From: CAYWYR01 sp964462685
Lineage (GTDB): Bacteria; Bacteroidota; Ignavibacteria; Kapaibacteriales; UBA2268
Reading direction: 5' to 3'
Length of the DNA: 64,000 bases
Assembly (NCBI GenBank): GCA_964462685.1
Contig: CAYWYR010000012.1
Location: 1 to 64,000 of the forward strand
The position numbers and the translations under genes are program-made. The notes beneath the pieces are model-generated. The model saw only the letters and a list, made by a program, of their open reading frames with translations, did no database searches and had not been told where the DNA came from. Within the stretch, counting starts at the first letter, position 1; the number at the start of each line of letters is the position of its first letter. Of this stretch, positions 26,387 through 35,598 are shown one piece after another.

Positions 26387-26411
26387 TCAATAGGTTTTTA
26401 GAGATTACTAT

Positions 26412-28223
26412 ATGAAAAAATTATTATCAGTAATATGCCTTTTGGCGATCGGGCTCAGTGCTATAAACGCACAAGACCCGACCATAGGCAGATACGGGAA
26501 CGACGATGTTGCCAAGGTACTTTCTACCTTCAAAAACTACAGATACGGATCTGTTTGGATATATGAGGTAACAAGTACAGGTGTGTTCAAAGAAATGTTT
26601 GAAACATTAGCTGGCCCGGTAGCCGGCGGTGGTGATGACGCTTCAATTACTCAATTCAAAGCTGATTATCCAGAGGCTTTTGAATACACAGATAAAGCTA
26701 TTAAAGAAGGATCACCTCCAATTGTCATCATCAGAGAGCTTGATTCGAGAGGGTTGCCTTATGATAGAGCTTTGTTTGATGAAGCAGCAACGGCTATGAC
26801 TATAGCTGCCAACAACACTACTGTAGAAAAAGAATACAAGGTTTATATCGTTACAAGCGAGCCTGAAGGAAAAATCACTGCAAATCCTGAAAAGATTTAC
26901 GGTGCTGTGGTTTATTCTGCTCCTTTCGTAGATATGACTGATAATATCGAAGAGAACCTAAAAGGGCAGCAGGAGATGAAAAATGTTTTCTCCTACAAAC
27001 GCCTTTTAGATGATCAAACTCCGGAAGCAAAGTATATTCAATCGCGCTTCCCGATATATAATAATATGTATCAATTACTAGATGCGCAGTTCCAGCAGGG
27101 TAATACTACAAGCCGCACAATGGCTGCTCGTAATATTGGCGACCCAGCGGAGATCCAGCTTATAGAAGGTGGCGATCTAGGGGTTTCGACATCTGTAATA
27201 GATAATCCTACCAATCCGACTGAAAGAGACATTCAGGCTTTCAAGCGCATATCGAACGGTGAAGCTATGGACTTTACCGGCAGGTACGAGGTAACGGCAT
27301 CTCCTGATCTGATCTCTTGGAAAATGTATGATCAGAACGTAAGAAGAAGCCGCCGTGGGGAAGTAGTAATAGATACAGTAACTGGCTTACCAGTACTAGA
27401 TACTAGATATTCATCTAATGATAACCTACCATCACTTGGTTTTGAGCTTAAATATGGTATCGATGATGTTAACTATTACTCACTATGGTCCAATAGATTA
27501 GCGTTCAACGCTATCTGGGATAATATGAAGATCGGTGTTATACTTCCTACAACTGGCTGGGCCGGTATGAGCGAAGACGTGTATGATCAGAAAAGAGAAC
27601 TTACTACTGCTGGATTCGGTATCAATGGAGAAATCGATTTCCCGTTCCCGATCATCCAGAACAGCGGTATTTTCAACGCGTCGTTTGGTTATAACTTCGG
27701 TGATGCTGATCCTGCTGTATTCAGAGATCAACCTGATTTCAGCTCACCTTTTGGCGGGCCGCAATTAGCCACTGAATATGGAGCGGATTACGCAATGCGT
27801 TTGAACGCTCAATTGCTTTATACTTTTGCCATAGCAATAGATAACGACTACTTACTCAGATTCGGAATGGGTGGAACAGTATATACTGTTGAAGAGTGGG
27901 GCTTCCAGCAGGGAGAAGTATCCCCTCAGATGCCGATCGCGCCATTTAATTATGTAAACAACGAAAACGGCAATGAGACTATAGGCGGCATAACAGGTCG
28001 TTTAGAATTTTTGGCACAGGACGATACGAATCCTTATGGTGGTAGCGTTCAGTATTTTGATAAGCAGATAGGTTACGAAGCATGGATGCAGTTCAATGTA
28101 ATTGATCAAAGGCTTGCATTCAAAGCACTCCTAATGGGATATTCCAACTTATTCAGAGATGCTTACGAATGGGAGCTTGACAATATGTTCATGCCTACAG
28201 TACGCGCTATATACACTTTTTAA
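26412..28223 (+). CDS. Outer-membrane protein of the envelope operon, barrel type (unknown)
   Basis: 603 residues with a cleavable signal (MKKLLSVICLLAIGLSAINAQ). The N-terminal half is a soluble alpha/beta-like part (KVLSTFKNYRYGSVWIYEV... VYIVTSEPEGK...). From about residue 330 it changes to barrel strands (YYSLWSNRLAFNAIWDNMKIGVILP, MRLNAQLLYTFAIAID, LLRFGMGGTVYTVEEW) and ends in aromatic VRAIYTF. It follows the possible GldM-like gene by 25 bp. Gene order parallels T9SS operons, where outer-membrane partners lie next to the inner-membrane motor/shaft genes, but no direct homologue was recognised. Confidence 0.6.
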   Translation: MKKLLSVICLLAIGLSAINAQDPTIGRYGNDDVAKVLSTFKNYRYGSVWIYEVTSTGVFKEMFETLAGPVAGGGDDASITQFKADYPEAFEYTDKAIKEGSPPIVIIRELDSRGLPYDRALFDEAATAMTIAANNTTVEKEYKVYIVTSEPEGKITANPEKIYGAVVYSAPFVDMTDNIEENLKGQQEMKNVFSYKRLLDDQTPEAKYIQSRFPIYNNMYQLLDAQFQQGNTTSRTMAARNIGDPAEIQLIEGGDLGVSTSVIDNPTNPTERDIQAFKRISNGEAMDFTGRYEVTASPDLISWKMYDQNVRRSRRGEVVIDTVTGLPVLDTRYSSNDNLPSLGFELKYGIDDVNYYSLWSNRLAFNAIWDNMKIGVILPTTGWAGMSEDVYDQKRELTTAGFGINGEIDFPFPIIQNSGIFNASFGYNFGDADPAVFRDQPDFSSPFGGPQLATEYGADYAMRLNAQLLYTFAIAIDNDYLLRFGMGGTVYTVEEWGFQQGEVSPQMPIAPFNYVNNENGNETIGGITGRLEFLAQDDTNPYGGSVQYFDKQIGYEAWMQFNVIDQRLAFKALLMGYSNLFRDAYEWELDNMFMPTVRAIYTF

Positions 28224-28255
28224 TCAACAACTGCAGAGACTAAAGCAAGTATAAT

Positions 28256-29719
28256 ATGAAAAACAGAATTATTACTCTATTAGCACTAGTGTTTGCCTTG
28301 CCGATAGCGGCTATGGCACAGCCCCAGTTCAATGAAGAAGCTGTTGTTGATTCGTTACTAACTATCAACGCAGAACTAAGAACTAAATTCCCACGCTGGA
28401 AAGTGTGTGAACCCGATCTTCAATATCAGATCTATCAAGCTTTTAAAATACTGAAATACGATCCTGCAAAGCTGGATCTACAGAATATTGAGGTATTAGC
28501 GGCACCAAAGGGTAGAAGAGATAGATTTTACGAGATACTACTTATCACTTGCGGCGATGCTACTATGAACGCCCAGGTAATAGAATCTCAGATCAGGACA
28601 ATCTCCCGAATACTTTCCGGAAGAGAAAAAGTTTATGAGCGCCCGGTAAGTGGTGAGGCTATCGATGACGAGAGAGCATATTGCTTTGTCGAAATCCCAG
28701 CTGAGAGACCACCGAGACCGTCAGAAGCTGAAGCTATTCAAGACTGGTTGCGCCCTGAAAACGAAGAACAGGCAATCACTGCATCACTTTTCGCACAATC
28801 TTTGAAAATCGGTAAAACCGGCTTTTGGTTGGAGTCTAAAATCGGTAATGACCGAGTTGGATATCCATGGTGGACAGCTGGCGAAAACAAGATTATACTA
28901 TCACGCCCACTTTATAATGAGACAGCGGACGGCGAAAGAAGGTTCTGGGACCTGATCAGCTATCATATCGGTGGCGTTTATAGAACAACTATAGGGCAAG
29001 ACGATGACGGAGAGTCTAGTACGTTTGATTTCTTGCCACAAAGAAACCTAAACTCTGAGCCTAATGGTAAGATTATCGGTGGTTTTGATATACACATGCC
29101 TTTCGAGGATAAACTGGGTATCAGTTTGAACCTTGAATTACCTTATCAAGATGCAACAGGTACACAAATAGATGATGCAGACTTTGTTATTTACAATGTA
29201 GCTGATCCGAGACTTAGAAACGGCGGGAATACTCCACGTCAATTCTTCACAGGCGTAGGAGATTCTACTTTAGGTGTTGCCCCAATATTGAGAGGAACCG
29301 GACAAGTTACTGTATTCTATAATCTATGGGTTAATGAGAACGTAGCAGAAAACTTCTTCCGATTTGAGGCCGGTTTGAGCTATACAGAGGTGCAAGAATA
29401 TCTTGCAGTTGCTTCTTTTGAAGATGGTAAGAGTGTTGAGTTAATTGACTCAGAAAACGCGATAGGTTTAACCAACTATACCCACGCTGACGCTCTGGAC
29501 ATGCTTTTCTTAAAAGCTACATACAGAAACCAGTCAGTTAATCCTTTCGAAATATCTACTCAGCTTTCAAACAGTATATTAACTGTTGACGGTTATCTGC
29601 CGCTGTTCGGTAACTGGTTCCTATTGCAGGCTAAGTACGCTACTCCTTTAAGAGATGCAAGATATTATGAGTTTGATAATTTCTTTATGATATCACCTGT
29701 AATCAGAATAACTATCTAA
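28256..29719 (+). CDS. Outer-membrane protein of the envelope operon, second barrel type (unknown)
   Basis: 487 residues with signal peptide MKNRIITLLALVFALPIAAMAQ. The N-terminal 150 residues form a soluble domain with two conserved-looking cysteines (KVCEPDLQYQIYQAFKIL, LLITCGDA), followed by barrel-like strands (ISYHIGGVYRTTIGQ, KLGISLNLELPYQ, ISTQLSNSIL) and the C-terminal end FFMISPVIRITI. It starts 32 bp after the preceding barrel gene and is followed by a terminator, so the operon appears to be three genes. Function unknown; expected at the outer membrane. Confidence 0.6.
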   Translation: MKNRIITLLALVFALPIAAMAQPQFNEEAVVDSLLTINAELRTKFPRWKVCEPDLQYQIYQAFKILKYDPAKLDLQNIEVLAAPKGRRDRFYEILLITCGDATMNAQVIESQIRTISRILSGREKVYERPVSGEAIDDERAYCFVEIPAERPPRPSEAEAIQDWLRPENEEQAITASLFAQSLKIGKTGFWLESKIGNDRVGYPWWTAGENKIILSRPLYNETADGERRFWDLISYHIGGVYRTTIGQDDDGESSTFDFLPQRNLNSEPNGKIIGGFDIHMPFEDKLGISLNLELPYQDATGTQIDDADFVIYNVADPRLRNGGNTPRQFFTGVGDSTLGVAPILRGTGQVTVFYNLWVNENVAENFFRFEAGLSYTEVQEYLAVASFEDGKSVELIDSENAIGLTNYTHADALDMLFLKATYRNQSVNPFEISTQLSNSILTVDGYLPLFGNWFLLQAKYATPLRDARYYEFDNFFMISPVIRITI

Positions 29720-29749
29720 AAGATAATCAACATCAAATATTCTGAAAAT

Positions 29750-29796
29750 AACAAGCCCCTCCGTAAAAGCGTTATATTTGCGGGGGGGTTGTTTTG
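29750..29796 (+). terminator. Hairpin terminator ending the envelope operon
   Basis: AACAAGCCCCTCCG pairs with CGGGGGGGTTGTTT (one mismatch, one bulge) and is followed by a short T-rich run. It lies before the ATG at 29824, which supports taking the VWA-OmpA gene as a separate unit. Confidence 0.65.
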
Positions 29797-29823
29797 ATAA
29801 AACCGAAAAACATTTTTCATGCT

Positions 29824-31236
29824 ATGACCATTGGTCACACATCGCTAAGCAAAGCTTTTTTTCTTGCTTTGTTTTTTATTTCATTATCTTATTTATGCAT
29901 AGCGCAGAGCCCTGATACTACCTCAAGTATCAAAGAGAACGATCCATCTTATTTCGATCTTGATTCCATTGCACAAAAGAAACTTGATTCGATCCGCATG
30001 GCAAAGAACATGCTAAAATCAAGTAGGGTGACTTCAGATCAAAAAGAGATAAAGCTGACGATCCGCAATTTTGATATCAGTAGCTACCCAAATGTAAAAG
30101 TGATAGTTGAAGCTTTCAATATGCGAGGTGAGCCGCTTGATACACTTTATGCTGATAATCTTACGGTACTTGAAAACGGTGTAGAGAAGAAGGTTCTATC
30201 TGTTAATAAAATATCACCCTCCGAAAGGGTGCCTATCGACTTTGTATTCGTGGTAGATATAACTGCTTCGATGGAAACATATATCAAAGCCTTGGAGCAG
30301 AAAGTCCGTACTTTTACCAATGAGCTAGGCAAGCGCGGTATCGACTATCAGCTAGGTCTGGTACTTTTCAGTGATTATAGTGAAGGCTTACATCAGCTAA
30401 CAGACGACGTTACAGAGTTTATAGGATGGCTTAGGCGTATTAGAACAGTAGGTGGTGGAGATATACCAGAAAACGCTTTGGGAGCCCTGGAAAGGGCAAA
30501 TGACGATATCAATTACCGCCCCTCAGCCAACCGTGTTGCCGTTCTTATTACCGACGCGCCTTTCCACGATGCAATGGAGCGTAGAAATCCGTTTACGAAT
30601 CTTACGGCTGATGAACTGACCAGGCGGATGATAGAAAACGAGATGAGGGTATTTGGTATTGTGCCTTCGAAGCTAAGAAAGTATGAGCTTATGTCATCTG
30701 AGACCCGCGGTACTACTTATGATATGAATTTCCCCTTTAAGAATATACTCAATAGCTTCTCGGATCAGCTTACAAATCTATACGCCCTGGAATACAGAAC
30801 GCTAAAACCTGCGATACCTGATTCGATAAATATCGCACTAATTAATGAGAAGAAGCAGAAACTGACGGAAAAGACAATTCCGATTGTGGAGTTAGGCCGT
30901 AAACTGATTATCAAAAACCTGCTTTATCAGACTGGTAAATCCACCTTGCCGGATACGGTTAAGGAACTGGAGGTATTAACACAGTTTATGAAAAATAAGC
31001 CCAATGTAACTATCCAGATAGAGGGGCATACCGATAGCATGGGGCCGAACTGGATCAATGATAAGCTTTCCAAAGAAAGAGCCGAAGGGGTAAAAGATTA
31101 TCTTGTTCGAAATAGTATTGACGGTAAAAGAATATCTACTGTAGGCTATGGCGAGAGAAGACCTTTAGTATCCAACAAAACAGAATTTGGCCGAGCGGCG
31201 AACAGAAGAACAGAGATTATTATTACTGGGAAGTAG
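29824..31236 (+). CDS. VWA-OmpA fusion protein
   Basis: About 470 residues from ATG 29824 (a TTG at 29794 is in frame but lies in the terminator hairpin). There is a signal peptide (SKAFFLALFFISLSYLCIAQS), a disordered linker, and a von Willebrand A domain with MIDAS motif DITASME (residues near 150) plus LVLFSDY and VLITDAPF. The C-terminal OmpA peptidoglycan-binding domain has IQIEGHTDSMG, SKERAEGV and AANRRTEI. Proteins with this layout bind ligands outside the cell while anchored to the wall. No neighbouring gene points to the ligand. Confidence 0.88.
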   Translation: MTIGHTSLSKAFFLALFFISLSYLCIAQSPDTTSSIKENDPSYFDLDSIAQKKLDSIRMAKNMLKSSRVTSDQKEIKLTIRNFDISSYPNVKVIVEAFNMRGEPLDTLYADNLTVLENGVEKKVLSVNKISPSERVPIDFVFVVDITASMETYIKALEQKVRTFTNELGKRGIDYQLGLVLFSDYSEGLHQLTDDVTEFIGWLRRIRTVGGGDIPENALGALERANDDINYRPSANRVAVLITDAPFHDAMERRNPFTNLTADELTRRMIENEMRVFGIVPSKLRKYELMSSETRGTTYDMNFPFKNILNSFSDQLTNLYALEYRTLKPAIPDSINIALINEKKQKLTEKTIPIVELGRKLIIKNLLYQTGKSTLPDTVKELEVLTQFMKNKPNVTIQIEGHTDSMGPNWINDKLSKERAEGVKDYLVRNSIDGKRISTVGYGERRPLVSNKTEFGRAANRRTEIIITGK

Positions 31237-31238
31237 AA

Positions 31239-31784
31239 TTATTCATCGTTACCTTCGTTACTTACGCTTGCCTGTTTAAGCTCTGATGCTGTAAAGAGTG
31301 ATATCAGCTGGATACCTTCTTTGGCCAAAGCTTCCCGACCGCCTTGTTCGCGGTCGATAACACAGACTGCATGGAATATATCCGCACCTAGATCTCTGAG
31401 TGATTCCACGCTGTTGATTATCTGCCCGCCGCTTGTAACTACATCTTCTACGACCAGTAGCTTCTTACCTTTGATATCGACTCCTTCTGCGAGTTTTGCG
31501 GTTCCGTATTCCTTAGCTTTTTTCCTTACGAATACCATAGGCTTGCCGGTTTTTAGGGCAATTGCCGTAGCTATAGGGATACCACCCATTTCCAGTGCAG
31601 CGTATAGATCATATTCCTTAGGTAGTACCTTAGTAAGTAGAACCGTTATATCATTAAGCAGATCAGGCCTTGCTTCAAATTGGTATTTATCGAAATACTC
31701 ATTGGATTCTATACCCGACCGAAGTTTGAACTTGCCACGGAGATGTGCTACATCGAGTATCTGCTTTGCTATTTCGTTTTTCAT
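31239..31784 (-). CDS. pyrE: Orotate phosphoribosyltransferase
   Basis: 181 residues. Makes OMP from orotate and PRPP in pyrimidine synthesis. The PRPP-binding loop LLVVEDVVTSGGQI near 110-123 and the N-terminal FKLRSGIESNEYFDKY segment are diagnostic; VRKKAKEYGTAKLAEG is the flexible catalytic loop. It converges on the VWA-OmpA gene with 2 bp between stops. No other pyr gene is nearby. Confidence 0.93.
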   Translation of the reverse strand: MKNEIAKQILDVAHLRGKFKLRSGIESNEYFDKYQFEARPDLLNDITVLLTKVLPKEYDLYAALEMGGIPIATAIALKTGKPMVFVRKKAKEYGTAKLAEGVDIKGKKLLVVEDVVTSGGQIINSVESLRDLGADIFHAVCVIDREQGGREALAKEGIQLISLFTASELKQASVSNEGNDE

Positions 31785-31891
31785 CGTGTTCTGCTTACCT
31801 GTTTACTTAACTTATTGAAAGTATTCTCAGAGAGATTAATGTATAACTCAATTTAAGCTTTTCTATTGCATTGCTGATTACTAAGGTTTAG

Positions 31892-33271
31892 TTACTTATC
31901 GGCATATACATACATTGCTAAGGCTATTGTAGCTATACAAAGGTTAAGATCGTGAGGATCAACTTTATCCACGGTATCGGAATTTGTGTGGTGATACCAA
32001 AAGTATGTGCCTTTATCATCGGTATTGATAGAGGAGCCTGGAATGCCAAGTTCCATCATCGGGGCGATATCAACGCCTCCGCCGCCTTTAACCATGATAG
32101 TGTTAGGGAAAACTGTCTGGACAAGTGGCTGCATCGCCTTCCAGAATGTGTAAAGGCTATCTGGCCCGCTAAAACCAAGTGTCTCAGGTTCCCAAATTCC
32201 GGAATCGGATTCAAACATAAGGGCATGAGGTTCATCTTTGTGATACTCGGCGTATTTCTTACCGCCCATCTGGCCGTTTTCTTCGTTTGTCCAAAGTACT
32301 GCGCGGATTGTCCTTTTCGGCCTCAAGCCAAGCTCCTTAAGCACTTTTACCGCATTCCATGTGGCGACACAGCCTGCGGCATCATCTTGCGCCCCAGTGC
32401 CCACATCCCAACTATCGATGTGGCCTCCGATAGCAACTATCTCATCAGGTATCTGGGTTCCTTTTATCTCACCCATAAGGTTGTGGCTGAGCGCGTCATC
32501 TTCGAAGTGGGATTCCATTTTAAGGGACACTTTAGGTGTTATGCCTCTTTGTTGCAATCTTGCAAGTAATGCGGCATCTTCTGCAGTGATAGCAGCATGG
32601 GGTATGGCTTTGATTGAATCCGGATAATCCCACATCATTCCCGTATGAGGGTTGTTCATCCCGATCGGGGATACGGAACGTATCATGGATGCAACGGCGC
32701 CGTATCTAACCGCCCATTGCGGGCCGTAGAATCTATACTGTACGGTTGGCCCGTAACCTTCCCAATCCATGTTGAAAAGTACTATTCTTCCTTTGGCAGG
32801 TTCTGGGTTTTCGTTTAGTTCATCTAAACTGCTGACAACATATACTTCGGCTGAAATGCCTTCTTTCGGTGTTGCCTCGCTACCGCCGAGTGCTAGCATC
32901 TCGAGGTGTTTATGATAGGGGAAAGTCATTTTTGCTGATTCTTGGCCACGCTTCCAGTTTGGAACCATCACTTCTTCTTTCCGCACGTTCGATAGGCCGT
33001 CTTTCTGCATCTCTGCCATGCACCAATCGATTGCATCTTCGAGAGCTTTACTACCGCTAAGTCTATGGCCAAAACCATCACAAAGTTCTGCAAGCCTATC
33101 CCAGGAGCTGCTGTCTTTCATTACGTGCTTGTAAATCTTATCAGCTACAGGGCGGTATTTTTCTAATAATTCTTTGGATAAGATAGGGTTAATTTTGTCC
33201 GGGGGATCAGCGGAGAATAAACTATTAATGGAGATCGAAAGAAGGAGTATGACCTGAAGAGATTTTAACAT
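31892..33271 (-). CDS. Secreted M28-family metallopeptidase (carboxypeptidase Q-like)
   Basis: 459 residues with signal peptide MLKSLQVILLLSISINSLFSA. A PA domain of about 120 residues (EVYVVSSLDELNENPEPAKGRIVLFN...) is inserted before the catalytic M28 core. Zinc ligands and base are visible in order: GGHIDSWDVG (His), QDDAAG (bridging Asp), TNEENG (Glu base and ligand), ESDSG (Asp) and YHHTNSDT (His). The overall pattern matches plasma glutamate carboxypeptidase/carboxypeptidase Q. Probably periplasmic or surface; lacks a T9SS tail. Confidence 0.9.
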   Translation of the reverse strand: MLKSLQVILLLSISINSLFSADPPDKINPILSKELLEKYRPVADKIYKHVMKDSSSWDRLAELCDGFGHRLSGSKALEDAIDWCMAEMQKDGLSNVRKEEVMVPNWKRGQESAKMTFPYHKHLEMLALGGSEATPKEGISAEVYVVSSLDELNENPEPAKGRIVLFNMDWEGYGPTVQYRFYGPQWAVRYGAVASMIRSVSPIGMNNPHTGMMWDYPDSIKAIPHAAITAEDAALLARLQQRGITPKVSLKMESHFEDDALSHNLMGEIKGTQIPDEIVAIGGHIDSWDVGTGAQDDAAGCVATWNAVKVLKELGLRPKRTIRAVLWTNEENGQMGGKKYAEYHKDEPHALMFESDSGIWEPETLGFSGPDSLYTFWKAMQPLVQTVFPNTIMVKGGGGVDIAPMMELGIPGSSINTDDKGTYFWYHHTNSDTVDKVDPHDLNLCIATIALAMYVYADK

Positions 33272-33441
33272 GAAATTAGGGAATCGTTATATAAAAAGTT
33301 ATCGTCGAAGTATTTTCTTGGCGAGCAGCAAATTAATATATAATATGCGAAAGGATAAATTTTATGAATATAGAGTAGTCTATATTTATCTTTGGAATGA
33401 AGGTTACGAGAAAATACGATTACTTAAAGTTGGAGTCGATA

Positions 33442-34422
33442 GTGAGAATAGTATTTATGGGAACGCCTGATTTTGCTGTTCCGGTATTGGAATCATTGGT
33501 TGATAAGTATGGATCAATCGATAAAGGTGTAGTTGGTATAGTTACTGTACCCGACAGGAAACGGGGCCGTGGGCAAAAAGTCACTTTCTCCGCCGTAAAA
33601 CAGAAGGCTATCGAACTTGGTTTTGAAGAAGGAATAAATATCCTTCAGCCTGATAGCCTCAAGGATGATGATTTCGAGATTGCTTTGAGTAAAATGGAAG
33701 CCGATATATTCTGTGTAGTGGCTTTTAGGATATTGCCAGATAAAGTGTTTACGCTACCAAAGATCGCATCATTCAATATCCATGGATCCTTATTGCCGCG
33801 CTATAGGGGTGCAGCACCTATTAACCGAGCTGTAATGGCGGGTGATAGTAAAACCGGGCTAACTACTTTTATTCTTAAAAAGAAAGTAGATACAGGCGAT
33901 ATGATCGATACTCTGGAAGTTCAGATTACCCAGGATATGACTGCGGGTGAACTGCACGATAAATTAATGATTTTAGCTGGGGATATCGCGATATCTACCA
34001 TCGATAAATTATATTCTGGTGATTATAAACCGCTACTGCAGGATGAGTCACTTGCATCACCGGCCCCAAAGATTTTCAGGGAGGATATGGAAATAGATTT
34101 TTCTAAAAACGCTGTAGATATCCATAATCATATTCGCGGTCTATCTCCTTATCCCTCTGCATGGACTACGATGGACAGCAAAAGTATGAAAGTACTTAAA
34201 AGCAGCCTTGTTACAAGTAAAGATGATAATGACGATGCAAAAGCAATAGGTGTAAATCTGAGCGAGGGAGAGTATTTAATAGAGGATAATAGATTTATAG
34301 TAGGCACGGGTGAGGATGGAGTAATAGAGCTGCTGGAAATACAACTTGAAGGTAAAAAGCCGACTATGGTAAGTCAGTTTATCCGTGGGTACAGGGGAGA
34401 AAAGAAAGGTCACCTATCCTAA
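33442..34422 (+). CDS. fmt: Methionyl-tRNA formyltransferase
   Basis: About 326 residues. Formylates initiator Met-tRNA. The GTG at 33442 gives the normal opening (VRIVFMGTPDFAVPVL) with GGAG six bases upstream; the frame is open further upstream without support. Core motifs are FNIHGSLLPRYRGAAPINRAVMAGDSKTGLT (formyl-THF site) and VDTGDM. The C-terminal OB-like domain is recognised by IRGLSPYPSAWT. No def gene is adjacent, unlike the common def-fmt order. Confidence 0.93.
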   Translation: MRIVFMGTPDFAVPVLESLVDKYGSIDKGVVGIVTVPDRKRGRGQKVTFSAVKQKAIELGFEEGINILQPDSLKDDDFEIALSKMEADIFCVVAFRILPDKVFTLPKIASFNIHGSLLPRYRGAAPINRAVMAGDSKTGLTTFILKKKVDTGDMIDTLEVQITQDMTAGELHDKLMILAGDIAISTIDKLYSGDYKPLLQDESLASPAPKIFREDMEIDFSKNAVDIHNHIRGLSPYPSAWTTMDSKSMKVLKSSLVTSKDDNDDAKAIGVNLSEGEYLIEDNRFIVGTGEDGVIELLEIQLEGKKPTMVSQFIRGYRGEKKGHLS

Positions 34423-34587
34423 AAACGCTTTCTAAAATATAGGTACGCTTAATAGTTATAGATAAAAAAAGTTTTCTAAAGCAATTAATACATTTGATAT
34501 TCGCCGCAATTATGTATATTCAGGAAAGCCGATTGAATAAAAGATATTCTCGGTAAGGAAAAATGATAATCTAAAAACGGAGTGCCA

Positions 34588-35238
34588 ATGGCTGCGGAAA
34601 TGATGACTATACACTGGCAAACGCCGGAAACTCTGAAAATTGAAAAAGCTGCTAAAGCAATAAAGAGCGGTGCGGTTGTTTTGTACCCCACCGATACAGG
34701 TTTTGCTTTAGGGTGTCAATTATCAAACAAAGAATCGATTAACAGATTACGACAGATCAGGGGTATCAAGCAAGATAAGTCTCTTACATTCCTTTGTGAA
34801 TCTCTATCTAATATAGCCGAATTCGCAAAGGTATCGAATGTAGCGTACAGGACGATAAAGGCTCTTATACCGGGCTCATATACTTTTATTCTGCCGGCGA
34901 GCAAGCAGGTGCCGAAATTCGCCCAGAATCCGAAGAGGCAGACGGCGGGAATAAGAGTGCCTGATAATATCCTGACCAAGATGCTGATAGCAGCGGTCGG
35001 CGAACCGATAATCAGCATATCAGCGAGATTTGATGGGGATGAAGGCGAGACACCTTACGATACCGAGGCGGCTGCGGAACATTATTGCAAGCAGGTAGAT
35101 CTGTGCATTAAGTTCGATCAATATGATTTTGTTGGTGAGAGTACGGTTATAGACATGACTTCCGATGAGTTTGAAATCATAAGGGAGGGTGCTGGTTTTG
35201 ATAAGGCCCGCGACCTTATGTTTGCCATCGCAGGCTGA
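34588..35238 (+). CDS. YrdC/Sua5-family protein (YciO-like), putative L-threonylcarbamoyladenylate synthase
   Basis: 216 residues from ATG 34588, with ACGGAG upstream (GTG 34582 is also in frame). The YrdC fold is shown by VVLYPTDTGFALGCQL, LRQIRGIKQDKSLTFLC and PGSYTFILPAS, and by the IRVPDN segment. Sua5/YrdC makes threonylcarbamoyl-AMP for tRNA t6A37. The KQDKSLTF segment, with K-P replaced by K-S, and the lack of a Sua5 C-terminal domain are more like the YciO branch, whose activity is less certain. Terminated by the hairpin at 35286-35320. Confidence 0.85.
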   Translation: MAAEMMTIHWQTPETLKIEKAAKAIKSGAVVLYPTDTGFALGCQLSNKESINRLRQIRGIKQDKSLTFLCESLSNIAEFAKVSNVAYRTIKALIPGSYTFILPASKQVPKFAQNPKRQTAGIRVPDNILTKMLIAAVGEPIISISARFDGDEGETPYDTEAAAEHYCKQVDLCIKFDQYDFVGESTVIDMTSDEFEIIREGAGFDKARDLMFAIAG

Positions 35239-35285
35239 TACTATCATATCAAGACTTCTATAACATCGAGATAGATGTTTTAGAT

Positions 35286-35320
35286 AAAACCGCTTTTCTC
35301 AACAGAGGGCGGTTTTTTTT
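35286..35320 (+). terminator. Bidirectional terminator between convergent genes
   Basis: AAAACCGC and GCGGTTTT flank a 15-nt loop and are followed by a T8 run; the 5' A-run lets it serve the converging minus-strand gene weakly. Confidence 0.85.
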
Positions 35321-35555
35321 ATTTACCCTTTATCACTTTGATAATGAATGCTGATCTCATTTCTTCCAAGACTCCTTCCATAGCTAAGCGTAGAGCTTCC
35401 ATTACTTTTATGCTATCACCTGAAATTCTGGTACTCATATCAGAAGTTGTTACTTCCAGGCTATTATGGTTTTTCAGTGCTTCGATAAAGCCTTTGATAT
35501 GTGGTATGTAATCCTCGGTAAGCGGATACATGCTGATCTCTATTTCAAATTTCAT
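35319..35555 (-). CDS. YkoF/thiamine-binding-like (DUF77-family) small protein
   Basis: 78 residues. Pattern IEISMYPLTEDYIPHIKGFIEAL...VTTSDMSTRISGDSIKVMEALRLAMEGVLEE fits the small ferredoxin-like thiamine/HMP-binding family, including YkoF and the MTH1187-type proteins. It probably binds a small pyrimidine-type ligand in the cytoplasm. It lies 43 bp downstream of anmK in the same direction, so it may be co-transcribed with it. Confidence 0.6.
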   Translation of the reverse strand: MKFEIEISMYPLTEDYIPHIKGFIEALKNHNSLEVTTSDMSTRISGDSIKVMEALRLAMEGVLEEMRSAFIIKVIKGK

Positions 35556-35598
35556 GTCTATCTCGTTTAATTTATTCGTTTAATTTATATGATTGGTA

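Noticed and set aside
33270..33470. 66-codon frame upstream of fmt
   Set aside because: Overlaps the true fmt start, is basic and tyrosine-rich without features, and has no RBS.
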